DNA of 64,000 bases from contig NZ_CP043575.1 of assembly GCF_014076495.1 (NCBI RefSeq), positions 2,604,001 to 2,668,000 of the forward strand, given 5' to 3'. This document shows positions 27,791 to 36,104 of the stretch, piece by piece (within the stretch, counting starts at the first letter, position 1; each line of letters starts with the position of its first letter). The position numbers and the translations under genes were made by a program. Source of the stretch: Comamonas koreensis (GTDB lineage: Bacteria > Pseudomonadota > Gammaproteobacteria > Burkholderiales > Burkholderiaceae_C). The notes beneath the pieces were generated by a model. The model saw nothing but the letters and a program-made list of their open reading frames with translations, was not told the origin of the DNA and did no database searches.

Positions 27791-28927
27791 ATGCATATCC
27801 ACAGCACCGTCCTCAGTGGCCACAAGGTCCTCGACGACATCGCCTACCTGGTAAGCGGCAAGCACAAGCTGCTGTTTGTCAGCGACCAGAACATCTCCGG
27901 CATCGCAGGCGTGCAGGCGCTGTTGGCCCAATTGCGGCGCGCGGCCGCCGAGGTGCAGGTGATTGACGATGTGCCGCCCGAGCCATCGGATGCGGATGTG
28001 GAGCGGATTCTGCAAGAGCGCGATCTGCGCGGGGTGGACTTTGTCGTCGGCGTGGGCGGCGGCAGTGTGCTGGATGTGGCCAAGCTGCTGTCGGCACTGG
28101 CGCACCCGGAGTCGCCCAGCTTGGCCGAGCTGCTGGCGGGCACCAAGGTCACGCAGCGGGTCAAGGCGCTGATTGTGCCGACGACGGCGGGCACAGGCTC
28201 GGAAGCCACGCCCAATGCGATCCTGGCGATCCCTGCGCGCGAGACCAAGCAGGGCATCATCTCCCCGGTGCTGCTGCCCGACTATGTGGCCCTGGCGCCG
28301 GAGCTGACGGTGACCATGCCGCACAAAATTGCGGCTTCGACCGGGGTCGATGCGCTTTGCCACCTGATCGAGTGTTTTACCGCCAGCATTGCCAACCCGG
28401 TCGCCGACAACTACGCGATGATCGGCATGAAAAAGCTGTTCGAGAACATCGAGCTCTCGGTAGCCGAACCCGACAACCTCGAAGCCAAGCTCAATATGCT
28501 CTGGGCCTCGTACTACGGCGGCGCCTGCATTGCCCATGCGGGCACGCACCTGGTCCATGCCATGTCCTACCCGCTGGGCGGCAAGTACCACATCCCGCAT
28601 GGCGTTGCCAATGCGATCTTGCTCGCGCCTTGCTTTGAATGGCTGCGCCCGCTGTGCGTTGCCAAGCTGGCACGCGCTTACGAGCTGGTGCCCGGTGCCA
28701 ATATGGCGCTGGACGACGAAGGCAAATCGCATGCGCTGGTGGCCTACTTTGCCGATCTGGTCCAGCGCCTGCGCCTGCCGGCCAGCCTGCAAGAGCTGGG
28801 CATTGGCCGCAATCACCTGCCCGATCTGGTGAAGGCCGCGCTCGATGTGCAGCGCCTCATCAAGAATGTGCCCGGGGCCGTCACGGGCGCCGATATCGAA
28901 AAGGTCTACCTGAAGCTGTTTAACTGA
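27791..28927 (+). CDS. iron-containing alcohol dehydrogenase
   Basis: A 378-residue group III alcohol dehydrogenase. NAD binding is seen in VGVGGGSVLDVAKLLSAL, followed by VPTTAGTGSEATPNAI, and metal-ligand histidines occur in GVDALCHLIECF, AGTHLVHAMSYPLGGKYHIPHG. It oxidises or reduces a small hydroxy compound. It is placed between PdxA2 and a DHDPS-like aldolase, with a 20-bp gap containing AGGAGA as the ribosome binding site. It probably feeds the pathway by converting an upstream sugar acid or by handling an aldehyde product; the exact substrate is unknown. Confidence 0.92.
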   Translation: MHIHSTVLSGHKVLDDIAYLVSGKHKLLFVSDQNISGIAGVQALLAQLRRAAAEVQVIDDVPPEPSDADVERILQERDLRGVDFVVGVGGGSVLDVAKLLSALAHPESPSLAELLAGTKVTQRVKALIVPTTAGTGSEATPNAILAIPARETKQGIISPVLLPDYVALAPELTVTMPHKIAASTGVDALCHLIECFTASIANPVADNYAMIGMKKLFENIELSVAEPDNLEAKLNMLWASYYGGACIAHAGTHLVHAMSYPLGGKYHIPHGVANAILLAPCFEWLRPLCVAKLARAYELVPGANMALDDEGKSHALVAYFADLVQRLRLPASLQELGIGRNHLPDLVKAALDVQRLIKNVPGAVTGADIEKVYLKLFN

Positions 28928-28936
28928 GACAACACC

Positions 28937-29833
28937 ATGGCAAACAAGCAAAAACTCCAAGGCATTCTGACGGCCATCATCACCCCCATGGACGCGGAGG
29001 ACCGCTTTGCCGAGGCGCCGTTCCGCGAGCAGATCGACCGCCAGATCAAGGCGGGTAACGGCATTTTCTGCGGCGGCACGAATGGCGAATTCTTTGCGCT
29101 GACCGAGGGGGAGAAGCGCCGCGTCGCCGAGGTGGCGATGGAGCAAGTCGCTGGGCGCGCCAGCGTGGTCGGCCATGTGGGCGAGGTATCGACGGCCGAA
29201 TGCATCCGCGCAGGCCGCGAGATTGCCCGCCTGGGTGTGGATGCGGTCGCCGCCATCACGCCCTGGTTTGTGCCGCTGTCGCAGGATGAGCTGCATGGGC
29301 ATTTCAGCGCGATTGCCGATGCGCTGGAGGTGCCCGTTTACCTCTACAACATCCCCGCGCGCACCGGCAACACCATTGCGCCAGAGACCGCCAAGCGCCT
29401 GGCCGCGCACCCCAATATCTCCGGCATCAAGGACAGCGCCGGCAGCCATGAAAGCCTGAGCGGTTTTCTGAAAGTCGCCAAGGAAGTGCCGGATTTTGTC
29501 GTGTTCAACGGGCCTGACAGCCTGATCCACCAAGGCTTTGTCGAAGGCTGCGCCGGCGCTGTATCGGGCCTGGCCAATGCGGCGCCGCGCGAGGTCAATG
29601 CGATCTGGACGCGCTTTGCCGCGGGTGACATTGCCGGCTCGCGCCAGCAGCAAGAGAGGGTCACTAGCCTGCGCGAGGCGCTCTACAAGGTCTGCTTTGC
29701 GCCAGCCGCCGTCAAGCGCGCGGTGCAACTGCTGGGCTACCACGTGGGCAACAGCAAGTACCCCGTGCGCATCAGCGCCGAGCAGGAGGCGCAGATGCGC
29801 GAAATCCTGCAGGCCCATGGCATATCGGGTTGA
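28937..29833 (+). CDS. dihydrodipicolinate synthase family aldolase/lyase
   Basis: A 298-residue class I aldolase of the DapA/NanA superfamily. The Schiff-base lysine is K165 (GIKDSAGS), the helper tyrosine is Y137 (YLYNIPARTG), and the oxyanion-region motif is GGTNGEFF near 47-53. It lacks obvious support for lysine synthesis here because it sits in a catabolic operon after an alcohol dehydrogenase. Family members cleave or dehydrate 2-oxo acids (for example 2-keto-3-deoxy sugar acids or 4-hydroxy-2-oxo acids). It starts 9 bp after the alcohol dehydrogenase gene. Confidence 0.9.
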   Translation: MANKQKLQGILTAIITPMDAEDRFAEAPFREQIDRQIKAGNGIFCGGTNGEFFALTEGEKRRVAEVAMEQVAGRASVVGHVGEVSTAECIRAGREIARLGVDAVAAITPWFVPLSQDELHGHFSAIADALEVPVYLYNIPARTGNTIAPETAKRLAAHPNISGIKDSAGSHESLSGFLKVAKEVPDFVVFNGPDSLIHQGFVEGCAGAVSGLANAAPREVNAIWTRFAAGDIAGSRQQQERVTSLREALYKVCFAPAAVKRAVQLLGYHVGNSKYPVRISAEQEAQMREILQAHGISG

Positions 29834-29899
29834 GGCGTTGCGGACTCGGTTAAGCTCTTATCCGTTATCGCTATTGCGCTGTAGCCAGCCACGCATCCC

Positions 29900-30664
29900 A
29901 TGAAGGTCGCCAACCGACGAGAGTCCATTTTGCATGCCGTGCATTCGGGCATGACCGATGTCGCCGCGCTGTGCGCGAGGTTTGCCATCTCCGAGGCCAC
30001 CGTGCGCCGTGACCTGCAGGCGCTGCAGCAGGACGGCCGCCTGCTGCGCGTCTACGGTGGCGCCGTGGCGGCGCCCATCCGCCATGAGCCCGAAGAATCG
30101 CTGGAGTTGCGCAAGGTGCATGACGGCGAGGCCAAGGCCACGATCGCGCGCAAGGCCATCAGCCTGATCGAGCCGGGCGACACGATCTTTATCGATGGCG
30201 GCACCACCACCGATGCGCTCGCGCGCCTACTGCCCAAGGACGATTCGCTGCGCATCATCACCAACAACCTGCTGGCGCTGAACACGCTGAGCAGCCGTGA
30301 TATCCCCGTCACCTTGATCGGCGGCGACTTGCGCCGGGGCAGCATGAGCGTCTACGGGTCGCTCGCCGACATGGCGCTCGAGCGCCTCACATTCGACAAG
30401 GTGTTTTGCAGCGCCGATGGCATCGATGCCGAGTTTGGCGTTTGCGAAGGCTCGATCGAGCAGGCCTGGTTCAAGGAAAAGCTGTTCCGCCGCACGCGCG
30501 AGGTCTATCTGCTGGCCACTGCTGAAAAGCTGGGCCGCAAGTCGCAGATGAACTGGTCGCCCATTCACCGCCAGTGGACCTTGATCACCGATGCCGCGCC
30601 CGAAAGCCATGCCGTGCAGGCTTTTGGCAACCACCCCTTTGTGACGGTGGTGCCGGTCGCCTGA
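29900..30664 (+). CDS. DeoR/GlpR-family transcriptional regulator
   Basis: A 254-residue sugar-metabolism repressor. The N-terminal winged helix has CARFAISEATVRRDLQALQQDGRLLRVYGGA. The C-terminal DeoR sensor domain has FIDGGTTTDALARLL, NNLLAL and IGGDLRRGSMSVYGSLA. Such regulators respond to phosphorylated sugar intermediates, here perhaps a phospho-acid sugar or dihydroxyacetone phosphate. It is the last gene of the acid-sugar operon (66 bp after the aldolase) and probably represses it via the repeats at 25361-25386. Confidence 0.92.
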   Translation: MKVANRRESILHAVHSGMTDVAALCARFAISEATVRRDLQALQQDGRLLRVYGGAVAAPIRHEPEESLELRKVHDGEAKATIARKAISLIEPGDTIFIDGGTTTDALARLLPKDDSLRIITNNLLALNTLSSRDIPVTLIGGDLRRGSMSVYGSLADMALERLTFDKVFCSADGIDAEFGVCEGSIEQAWFKEKLFRRTREVYLLATAEKLGRKSQMNWSPIHRQWTLITDAAPESHAVQAFGNHPFVTVVPVA

Positions 30665-30694
30665 TTGGCGTGGCTCCCCTAGCTGCGGACCCAC

Positions 30695-31672
30695 TCAAGG
30701 CCTGAGCAGCACCTTGCCTTTGCGGCCTGGTTGCAGGCTGGCAGCTGCCGCTTGGGCGGCATCGCCCAGGTCGTAGATGGCCTCGGTCGGCAGCTTCAGT
30801 TCACCACCCACAATGCGTTGGATCAGCTCAGCGATCAGGCGGCGTTTGTCCTGGGCGGACAGGGCCTCGCTCACCTTGCTGCCCCAAAAGCCTTTGACGG
30901 TGGCCTGTTTGAAGATCATCGCGCCCGAATCAATCTGCATTGGCTCGCCGGCCATGGTGCCAAACGACACCAGCGTGCCGCCTTCGCCGAGCAAAGCCAA
31001 TAGCGCTGCGCTGGATGCGCCGCCAATCGAATCGACAGCGGCGTAAGCACCTTGGGGGCCGAGCAGCGCGCTGGCGCTGTGCTTCCAGTCCGCTTGCGCG
31101 GTTGACAGGACATTGGCAATGCCCAAGTCACTGAGCTCCTGCACACCTGCATCGCGGCGCACCAGGTTGAGCACCTGCACGCCGCGTGCGCTGGCCAGCA
31201 TGGCCAGGGTCTTGCCGACGGCGCCATTGGCCGTGTTCTGCGCAATCCATTGACCGGGTTGCACGTTCAAAAACTCCAGCAGCATCAAGGCGCTGAGCGG
31301 CATGGCGATGAGCTGGGCGGCTACCTCATCGGGAATGGCCTCGGGCACGGGCACCAGCAGGCGCGCGGGCGCCAGAAAGTGCTCGGCCCAGGTTCCGTGG
31401 ACGCCGGCTACCGCGACGCGCTGCCCCAGCGTGACGCCTTCGACACCCGCGCCGAGCGCATCGACCACGCCCACGGCCTCGCTGCCGCCAATGGCGGGCA
31501 GCTCGGGCTTGTAGCCGTAGCGGCCACGGATGGTCCAAAGATCATGGTTGTGGATGGGGGCGAGCAAGGTCTTGATGCGAACCTCGCCGGCGGCGGGTTG
31601 GGGCATGGGCTGCTCGCCCAGGGTCAGGACTTCGGCGGGCTCGCCAAAGGTGGAGTGAATCGCACTGCGCAT
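30695..31672 (-). CDS. zinc-type alcohol dehydrogenase-like / quinone oxidoreductase (MDR superfamily)
   Basis: A 325-residue medium-chain reductase. It begins MRSAIHSTFGEPAEVLTLG, has GGSEAVGVVDALGAGV and the nucleotide motif QNTANGAVGKTLAMLA, with no structural zinc cysteines, so it belongs to the quinone oxidoreductase or enoyl reductase-like branch. It is the last gene of a TetR, DJ-1, MDR operon, 11 bp after the DJ-1 gene. That context suggests NADPH-dependent detoxification of electrophiles such as quinones or unsaturated aldehydes. Confidence 0.9.
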   Translation of the reverse strand: MRSAIHSTFGEPAEVLTLGEQPMPQPAAGEVRIKTLLAPIHNHDLWTIRGRYGYKPELPAIGGSEAVGVVDALGAGVEGVTLGQRVAVAGVHGTWAEHFLAPARLLVPVPEAIPDEVAAQLIAMPLSALMLLEFLNVQPGQWIAQNTANGAVGKTLAMLASARGVQVLNLVRRDAGVQELSDLGIANVLSTAQADWKHSASALLGPQGAYAAVDSIGGASSAALLALLGEGGTLVSFGTMAGEPMQIDSGAMIFKQATVKGFWGSKVSEALSAQDKRRLIAELIQRIVGGELKLPTEAIYDLGDAAQAAAASLQPGRKGKVLLRP

Positions 31673-31683
31673 GGGGGCTGTCC

Positions 31684-32364
31684 TTATTGGGCCAGCATCG
31701 ACAGCAGGGCCTGGGCCACGGCTTCGCTGCTGGCGGGGTTCTGGCCGGTGACCAGGCGCCCGTCGACCTCGACATGCACCTGCCAATCCGGGCCCTTGTG
31801 GTAGTCGGCGCCCTGACGGATGAATTCATCTTCAATCAAAAAGGGCACCACGGCAGTGAGGCCCACTGCGTTTTCTTCGCTGTTCGTAAACCCCGTCACG
31901 CGGCGGCCTGCCACCAGGGGCTGGCCATCGGCGGCCTTAACTTTGATGAGGGCGCCCGGCGCATGGCAGACCAGACCCAGCGGCTTGCCTGCGCGCTCAA
32001 AGGCCTCCAGCAGTGCAATCGATTTGGCGTCATTGGCGAGATCCCACAGCGGGCCATGGCCACCGGGGTAGAAGACGGCATCAAAGTCATCGGCTTGGAT
32101 CTGGGCCAGTGGCGTGGTCGCTGCCAACGCGGCCTGTGCCTGCGGGTCCTTACGGAAGCGCTCGGTGGCGGCAGTCTGGGCATCGGGCTCGTCGCTCTTG
32201 GGGTCCAGTGGCGGCTGGCCGCCCAGCGGGGATGCGAGTGTGATTTCGGCGCCTGCGTCCTGGAATGCGTAGTAGGGCGCGGCAAATTCTTCCAGCCAGA
32301 AACCGGTCTTGCGGCCTGTGTCGCCAAGACGGTCGTGCGAGGTCAGTACCAATAGAACTTTCAT
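31684..32364 (-). CDS. DJ-1/PfpI family protein (glyoxalase III or deglycase-like)
   Basis: A 226-residue protein of the class I glutamine-amidotransferase-like fold. The nucleophile elbow is LVCHAPGAL with Cys133, followed directly by His134. The conserved acidic residue near E26 (GFWLEEFAAPY) and the YPGGHGPLWD oxyanion motif are present. This resembles YhbO/Hsp31-type glyoxalase III proteins that act on methylglyoxal. The ATG at 32364 has an AGGAG box and overlaps the TetR stop (ATGA). Co-expression with a NemR-like repressor supports a reactive-carbonyl stress role. Confidence 0.9.
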   Translation of the reverse strand: MKVLLVLTSHDRLGDTGRKTGFWLEEFAAPYYAFQDAGAEITLASPLGGQPPLDPKSDEPDAQTAATERFRKDPQAQAALAATTPLAQIQADDFDAVFYPGGHGPLWDLANDAKSIALLEAFERAGKPLGLVCHAPGALIKVKAADGQPLVAGRRVTGFTNSEENAVGLTAVVPFLIEDEFIRQGADYHKGPDWQVHVEVDGRLVTGQNPASSEAVAQALLSMLAQ

Positions 32365-33014
32365 GGGGACTCCTTGGGGGATGAAGGGAGGGGTTGGGGA
32401 GAGGAGAGGGTGGATGCGTTGCAGGTCAGCAAATGCACGGTGGCGGCCCGCGCTTGCACCAGAGACGATCGGTCCTGGCTCAGCTTGGCCAGCAGCGCCG
32501 CGCCCAGCCACATCTGGTAGAGCACACGCGCGACCACCAGCGACGGCGGGCCCGCAGGCAGCGAGCCATCGCTGCGCGCCTCGTCAATGACGGCAGCGAT
32601 CCTGGCCAGCAGCCGCTGCACGCCGCCATCGAGCACCTGGCGCATTTCTTCGGACAGGTCAGCAACCTCGGCCGCGAGCTTGACCACCAGGCATTCTTCG
32701 GCCCAGCCGCAGTGCGCATCACCGGGCGCTGCGATCCATGCGTCCCAGTAGCGCATCAGGCGTTCATAGCCCGTGCCATCGGCTGCCAGCAGGCCCTCGA
32801 CCTTGCGGCCATAGCCTTCGACATACTGCAGCAGCAACGCGCAGCCAAAGGCCTCTTTCGACGGGAAGTAGTGGTAGAACGAGCCCTTGGGCACGCCGCA
32901 GGTCTTGAGGATTTCCTGCAGGCCCACCGCTGCAAAACCTTTGCGCAGCACGAGCTGGTGCCCGGTATCGAGGATGTGCTGGCGGGTGGCTTGCGCTTTC
33001 TGGGTCAAGGTCAT
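32361..33014 (-). CDS. TetR-family repressor, NemR-like
   Basis: A 217-residue TetR regulator. The helix-turn-helix is at about 28-52 (VGLQEILKTCGVPKGSFYHYFPSKEAF). Two cysteines lie at 102 and 108 (HCGWAEECLVVKL), close to the redox- and electrophile-sensing cysteine of NemR, whose inactivation by bleach, quinones or methylglyoxal derepresses detoxification genes. It heads the operon with DJ-1 and the MDR reductase. A palindrome TAGAC-N5-GTCTA lies 22 bp upstream of its start and should be its own operator. Confidence 0.88.
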   Translation of the reverse strand: MTLTQKAQATRQHILDTGHQLVLRKGFAAVGLQEILKTCGVPKGSFYHYFPSKEAFGCALLLQYVEGYGRKVEGLLAADGTGYERLMRYWDAWIAAPGDAHCGWAEECLVVKLAAEVADLSEEMRQVLDGGVQRLLARIAAVIDEARSDGSLPAGPPSLVVARVLYQMWLGAALLAKLSQDRSSLVQARAATVHLLTCNASTLSSPQPLPSSPKESP

Positions 33015-33035
33015 GGGCTCGATGGTAGTAAAAAA

Positions 33036-33050
33036 TAGACCGGTCGTCTA
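33036..33050. promoter_or_regulatory. NemR-type palindromic operator
   Basis: TAGACCGGTCGTCTA is an inverted repeat (TAGAC/GTCTA with a 5-bp centre) just upstream of the TetR gene, similar to the NemR box TAGACC...GGTCTA known in Escherichia coli. It overlaps where the promoter of the TetR operon should be. The core GACCGGTC recurs at 33314-33321. Confidence 0.7.
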
Positions 33051-33380
33051 GTTAATCGAAAAATACCCCATACTCGGTGTGGCTTGACCGTTGCAGAGGT
33101 GGGAGCGGTTGCCGACAAGGCACTCCACACGCGACCCCCCAGGCGTCTGTCTCGGAGAAGCATCTTCATCTTCCCAGATGGTGGTCCATGCTGTCGCACC
33201 GGTGGCGCGCCTGCTGTCAGCCATTGCCGCAAGTGACTGTCATTGGGGGCTGTATATGAAACAAGCAGGTACTGCTATGCTATGTTTGTGACAGCTGCAG
33301 GATGACAACATCTGACCGGTCGGAGGCTGGTGTGTTGCAAACCTGATTTTTCATGGCGATGCGCCCGCAGAGGAGGCCGT
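33051..33380. other. intergenic region, no convincing gene
   Basis: About 330 bp between the TetR gene and a small plus-strand gene. Short open frames here have no ribosome binding site or recognisable sequence. The only structured element seen is a second GACCGGTC at 33314-33321, matching the core of the TetR operator. A strong AGGAGG (33371-33376) serves the next gene. Confidence 0.5.
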
Positions 33381-33635
33381 ATGAGATCCCGTGCAAAGTC
33401 TTTGTCGGAGCTGCAAATCACCGTGGTTACCCCGGACCAGATCAAGCTGTTCAAGATGGCTTATCTCGCAGGGGTCACCGATGCGGCCGCCATTTTTGAT
33501 GCCGACAGTGCGCTGGTCGCCAGCGACGAGGTGGCCAAGCGTATCACGCGGGCCTTGGACGAGGCCGTGGCCTCTTTCGAAGACGATTGCCTCTCGGTCG
33601 GGCCTTGCGATCTGGCGCCAGAGTCCGATACCTAG
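33381..33635 (+). CDS. hypothetical protein, 84 aa
   Basis: A small acidic protein starting MRSRAKSLSELQITVVTP, with a perfect AGGAGG box 4 nt before the ATG and a strong intrinsic terminator 22 bp after the stop; both make it a real stand-alone gene. The sequence is mainly helical, with no membrane span and no family I recognise. Two cysteines lie near the C-terminus. Confidence 0.6.
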   Translation: MRSRAKSLSELQITVVTPDQIKLFKMAYLAGVTDAAAIFDADSALVASDEVAKRITRALDEAVASFEDDCLSVGPCDLAPESDT

Positions 33636-33657
33636 TGCCGCGCACAGCCCCCCAGCC

Positions 33658-33679
33658 AGCCCCGCTCGCGGGGCTTTTT
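33658..33679 (+). terminator. intrinsic terminator
   Basis: AGCCCCGC and GCGGGGCT form a perfect 8-bp stem (33658-33675) followed by a run of T, downstream of the 84-residue gene. Confidence 0.85.
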
Positions 33680-33797
33680 GACGCCTGCATGCCGCGCAGG
33701 ACTTTGCGCAGGGGTCATAGAAAATTCATCTGACACAGCTGTTAGGAGTTGTTCGTCAATCTTAAAATGAAACGGTCGTCACAAATTAGGATGATCG

Positions 33798-34340
33798 ATG
33801 GATTCCATCACATGGTTGCTGCTGACCTATAAAGTCCCGGCCGAGCCCACAGCCAAACGCATGGCGCTGTGGCGGCGCCTCAAGGCCCTGGGGGCCGTGT
33901 ACCTGCAAAACGGTGTGTGCCTGCTGCCCAAGACCGATGACCATGTGCGCCGGCTCAAGGTGCTGGAGAACGACATTGCCGCGATGGACGGGGACTGCGT
34001 GCTGCTGGAGACCATTGCGCTCGACCGGCGGCAGGAGGACAAGGTCATCACCCGCTTCAAGGCCGACCGCGACGACCAGTACCGCGAACTGTTGGGCCGC
34101 TGCCAGGATTTCGAGGCCGAGATCGCCAAGGAGATCGCGATCGAGAAGTTCACTTATGCCGAGCTGGATGAAGAAGAGACCGACCTGAAAAAACTGCAGG
34201 CCTGGTACGAGAAGATCCGCAAGCTGGACTTTTACGACGCGCCGCTGGCAGTGACGGCGGCCGAGCGCCTGCAGCACTGCGAATCCTTGCTGGAGGCCTA
34301 TGCCCAACGGGTGTATGACGCGCATGACGAAAACCGTTGA
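33798..34340 (+). CDS. ChrB N-terminal domain protein
   Basis: A 180-residue protein whose start, SITWLLLTYKVPAEPTAKRMALWRRLKALGAVYLQNGVCLLP, matches the N-terminal domain of ChrB, the regulator of chromate resistance (seen here in pieces: LLTYKVPAEP, WRRLKALGAVYLQNG). The C-terminal ChrB sensor domain is absent, as in the short ChrB-N family. The remainder is rich in charged helices. The gene overlaps the start of an MFS transporter, forming a chromate- or metal-stress-like pair. The function of stand-alone ChrB-N proteins is unsettled. Confidence 0.82.
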   Translation: MDSITWLLLTYKVPAEPTAKRMALWRRLKALGAVYLQNGVCLLPKTDDHVRRLKVLENDIAAMDGDCVLLETIALDRRQEDKVITRFKADRDDQYRELLGRCQDFEAEIAKEIAIEKFTYAELDEEETDLKKLQAWYEKIRKLDFYDAPLAVTAAERLQHCESLLEAYAQRVYDAHDENR

Positions 34341-35547
34341 AACCCCCGAGCCCGCAGGCGACAGCGCGTTGCAGCGCGGCGCACGCGCAGTGCCGCGCAG
34401 CGTCTGGGCGCTGGGCTTTGTCTCGATGCTGATGGATATCTCGTCCGAGATGGTGCATGCGCTCTTGCCGATCTACATGGTGGCGGTGCTGGGCACCTCG
34501 GTACTGGCGGTGGGCCTGATCGAGGGCATCGCCGAGGCCACGGCCTCCATCGTCAAGGTGTTTTCCGGCGCGATCAGCGACCGCTTTGGCAAGCGCAAGC
34601 TGCTGGCCGTGCTGGGCTATGGCCTGGGCGCACTGACCAAGCCGGTGTTTCCGCTGGCAGGCGGCCTGGAATGGCTGGTGGGCGCGCGCTTTGTGGACCG
34701 GGTGGGCAAAGGCATTCGCGGCGCGCCCCGTGATGCGCTGGTGGCCGATGTGACGCCACCGCATTTGCGCGGCACCGCCTACGGTCTGCGCCAGACCCTG
34801 GACACCATCGGCGCCTTTACCGGCCCCTTGCTGGCCATCGGCCTGATGTGGTGGACGGCGGACAACTACCAACTGGTGTTCTGGCTGGCGGTGCTGCCCG
34901 CGTTTGCGGCGGTGGCGGTGCTGGTGTTTTTTGTGAAAGAGCCCGCAACGCCGGTCGCCCAACGGCCGCGCCAGCTGCCCTTGCGCAGGCGCGAGCTGCA
35001 GCGTTTGCCCCGGGCTTACTGGGTGGTGGTGGGCCTGGGCCTGGTATTCACGTTGGCGCGGTTCAGCGAGGCGTTTTTGATCTTGCGCGCGCAGTCGGCC
35101 GGCCTGCCGCCCATGTGGGCGCCTGCGGTGCTGGTGGTCATGGGGCTGGCGTACGCGCTGTCGGCCTATCCGGCCGGGGCGCTGTCGGACCGCCGCCCCC
35201 GGCAGGATGTGCTGCTCGCCGGCTTGTTCTTGCTGGTGGCCGCCGATCTGGTGCTGGCCTTGGTACCCGGTGTGCTGGGCCTGGGGCTGGGCGTGGCGCT
35301 GTGGGGCCTGCATATGGGTTTTAGCCAGGGCCTGTTCAACGCGATGATTGCCGACAGCGCGCCGGCCGAGCTGCGCGGCACGGCCTTTGGCATTTTCCAT
35401 TTGCTCACCGGTGTGGCCTTGCTGCTGGCCAGCGTGATGGCCGGGCTGCTCTGGGATGCCATTGGCTACCAGGCCACCTTTGTCTGCGGCGCGGCCTTTG
35501 CGCTGCTGGCGGCGCTGGGGCTGCTGCTGCAGCGCGGGCGGGGTTGA
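34315..35547 (+). CDS. MFS transporter
   Basis: A major facilitator of about 410 residues with roughly 12 membrane segments. It carries the loop 2-3 motif GAISDRFGKRKLL, DRVGKGIRGAPRDAL, and a mirrored second-half motif GALSDRRPRQDVL. The subfamily seen next to ChrB-N proteins is often annotated as chromate-associated efflux. Start is ambiguous: ATG at 34315 or 34324, both inside the ChrB-N gene, so translation is coupled. Substrate is unknown. An intrinsic terminator follows at 35581. Confidence 0.88.
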   Translation: MTRMTKTVETPEPAGDSALQRGARAVPRSVWALGFVSMLMDISSEMVHALLPIYMVAVLGTSVLAVGLIEGIAEATASIVKVFSGAISDRFGKRKLLAVLGYGLGALTKPVFPLAGGLEWLVGARFVDRVGKGIRGAPRDALVADVTPPHLRGTAYGLRQTLDTIGAFTGPLLAIGLMWWTADNYQLVFWLAVLPAFAAVAVLVFFVKEPATPVAQRPRQLPLRRRELQRLPRAYWVVVGLGLVFTLARFSEAFLILRAQSAGLPPMWAPAVLVVMGLAYALSAYPAGALSDRRPRQDVLLAGLFLLVAADLVLALVPGVLGLGLGVALWGLHMGFSQGLFNAMIADSAPAELRGTAFGIFHLLTGVALLLASVMAGLLWDAIGYQATFVCGAAFALLAALGLLLQRGRG

Positions 35548-35580
35548 GCAGCCGGTCAAATTCAGCGCTGGTGGTTTGAG

Positions 35581-35603
35581 ACGGCCCTTCGGGGCCGTTT
35601 TTG
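35581..35603 (+). terminator. intrinsic terminator
   Basis: ACGGCCC-TTCG-GGGCCGT followed by TTTTT; 7-bp perfect stem with a UUCG tetraloop, ending the ChrB-N/MFS transcript. Confidence 0.9.
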
Positions 35604-35660
35604 ACGTGAATGCCTGCGGGTGGTGCTCAGCCGCAGCTTTATCGATGTCCAAACATTTAT

Positions 35661-35680
35661 CAAGACTCATTCTCATTTAA
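35661..35680. promoter_or_regulatory. probable Fur box
   Basis: CAAGACTCATTCTCATTTAA, in reverse TTAAATGAGAATGAGTCTTG, carries the repeated ATGAGAATGAG pattern typical of Fur sites. It lies upstream of the DUF3649-PepSY-DUF3325 genes, a set commonly linked to siderophore receptors, which supports iron control. Confidence 0.6.
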
Positions 35681-35777
35681 AATACCGCGCGGCACTGCCA
35701 GGCCTGCGGTATCACAGGCATGCTCAGGCGCCCCGGGCCATGCCGCTGTGGCGGGCCCTGTTCACAGGATGGTCAAG

Positions 35778-36104
35778 ATGCAAACAGCCCCCACCCCCCC
35801 ACCTGCAGCCGGCCTGCTGGGCTACCGCACGCGTGTCGCGTCGCGGGCCATCGCCGCCATTGGCGGCGGTTATGCCTTGGCAGCGGCTTCTGCCGCAGCG
35901 GGGGCCGTGGGCTTTCAAACGCTGGGCATGGCCCGGGTGGATGCGACGATGGCGGCCACGATGCTGGCCTTTGTGGTCTACGCGATCGCGGCGATGTGGG
36001 CCTTTGCCTGTGCAACGGCCGTGCGCGCCTGGCTGGGCATTGCGCTGCCAGCGGCGGCCCTTGCGCTGATCGCCTGGGTGCTGGCGCCGGGAGCAGCGGC
36101 ATGA
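35778..36104 (+). CDS. DUF3649 domain inner-membrane protein
   Basis: A 108-residue protein with three hydrophobic segments (AIAAIGGGYALAAASAAAGAVG, ATMLAFVVYAIAAMWAFA, LGIALPAAALALIAWVLA). DUF3649 proteins are small membrane proteins found beside PepSY reductase-like proteins in iron-uptake loci. The ATG at 35778 follows an AGGATG box; ATG at 35769 is an alternative. The stop overlaps the PepSY start (ATGA at 36101-36104). Confidence 0.82.
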   Translation: MQTAPTPPPAAGLLGYRTRVASRAIAAIGGGYALAAASAAAGAVGFQTLGMARVDATMAATMLAFVVYAIAAMWAFACATAVRAWLGIALPAAALALIAWVLAPGAAA

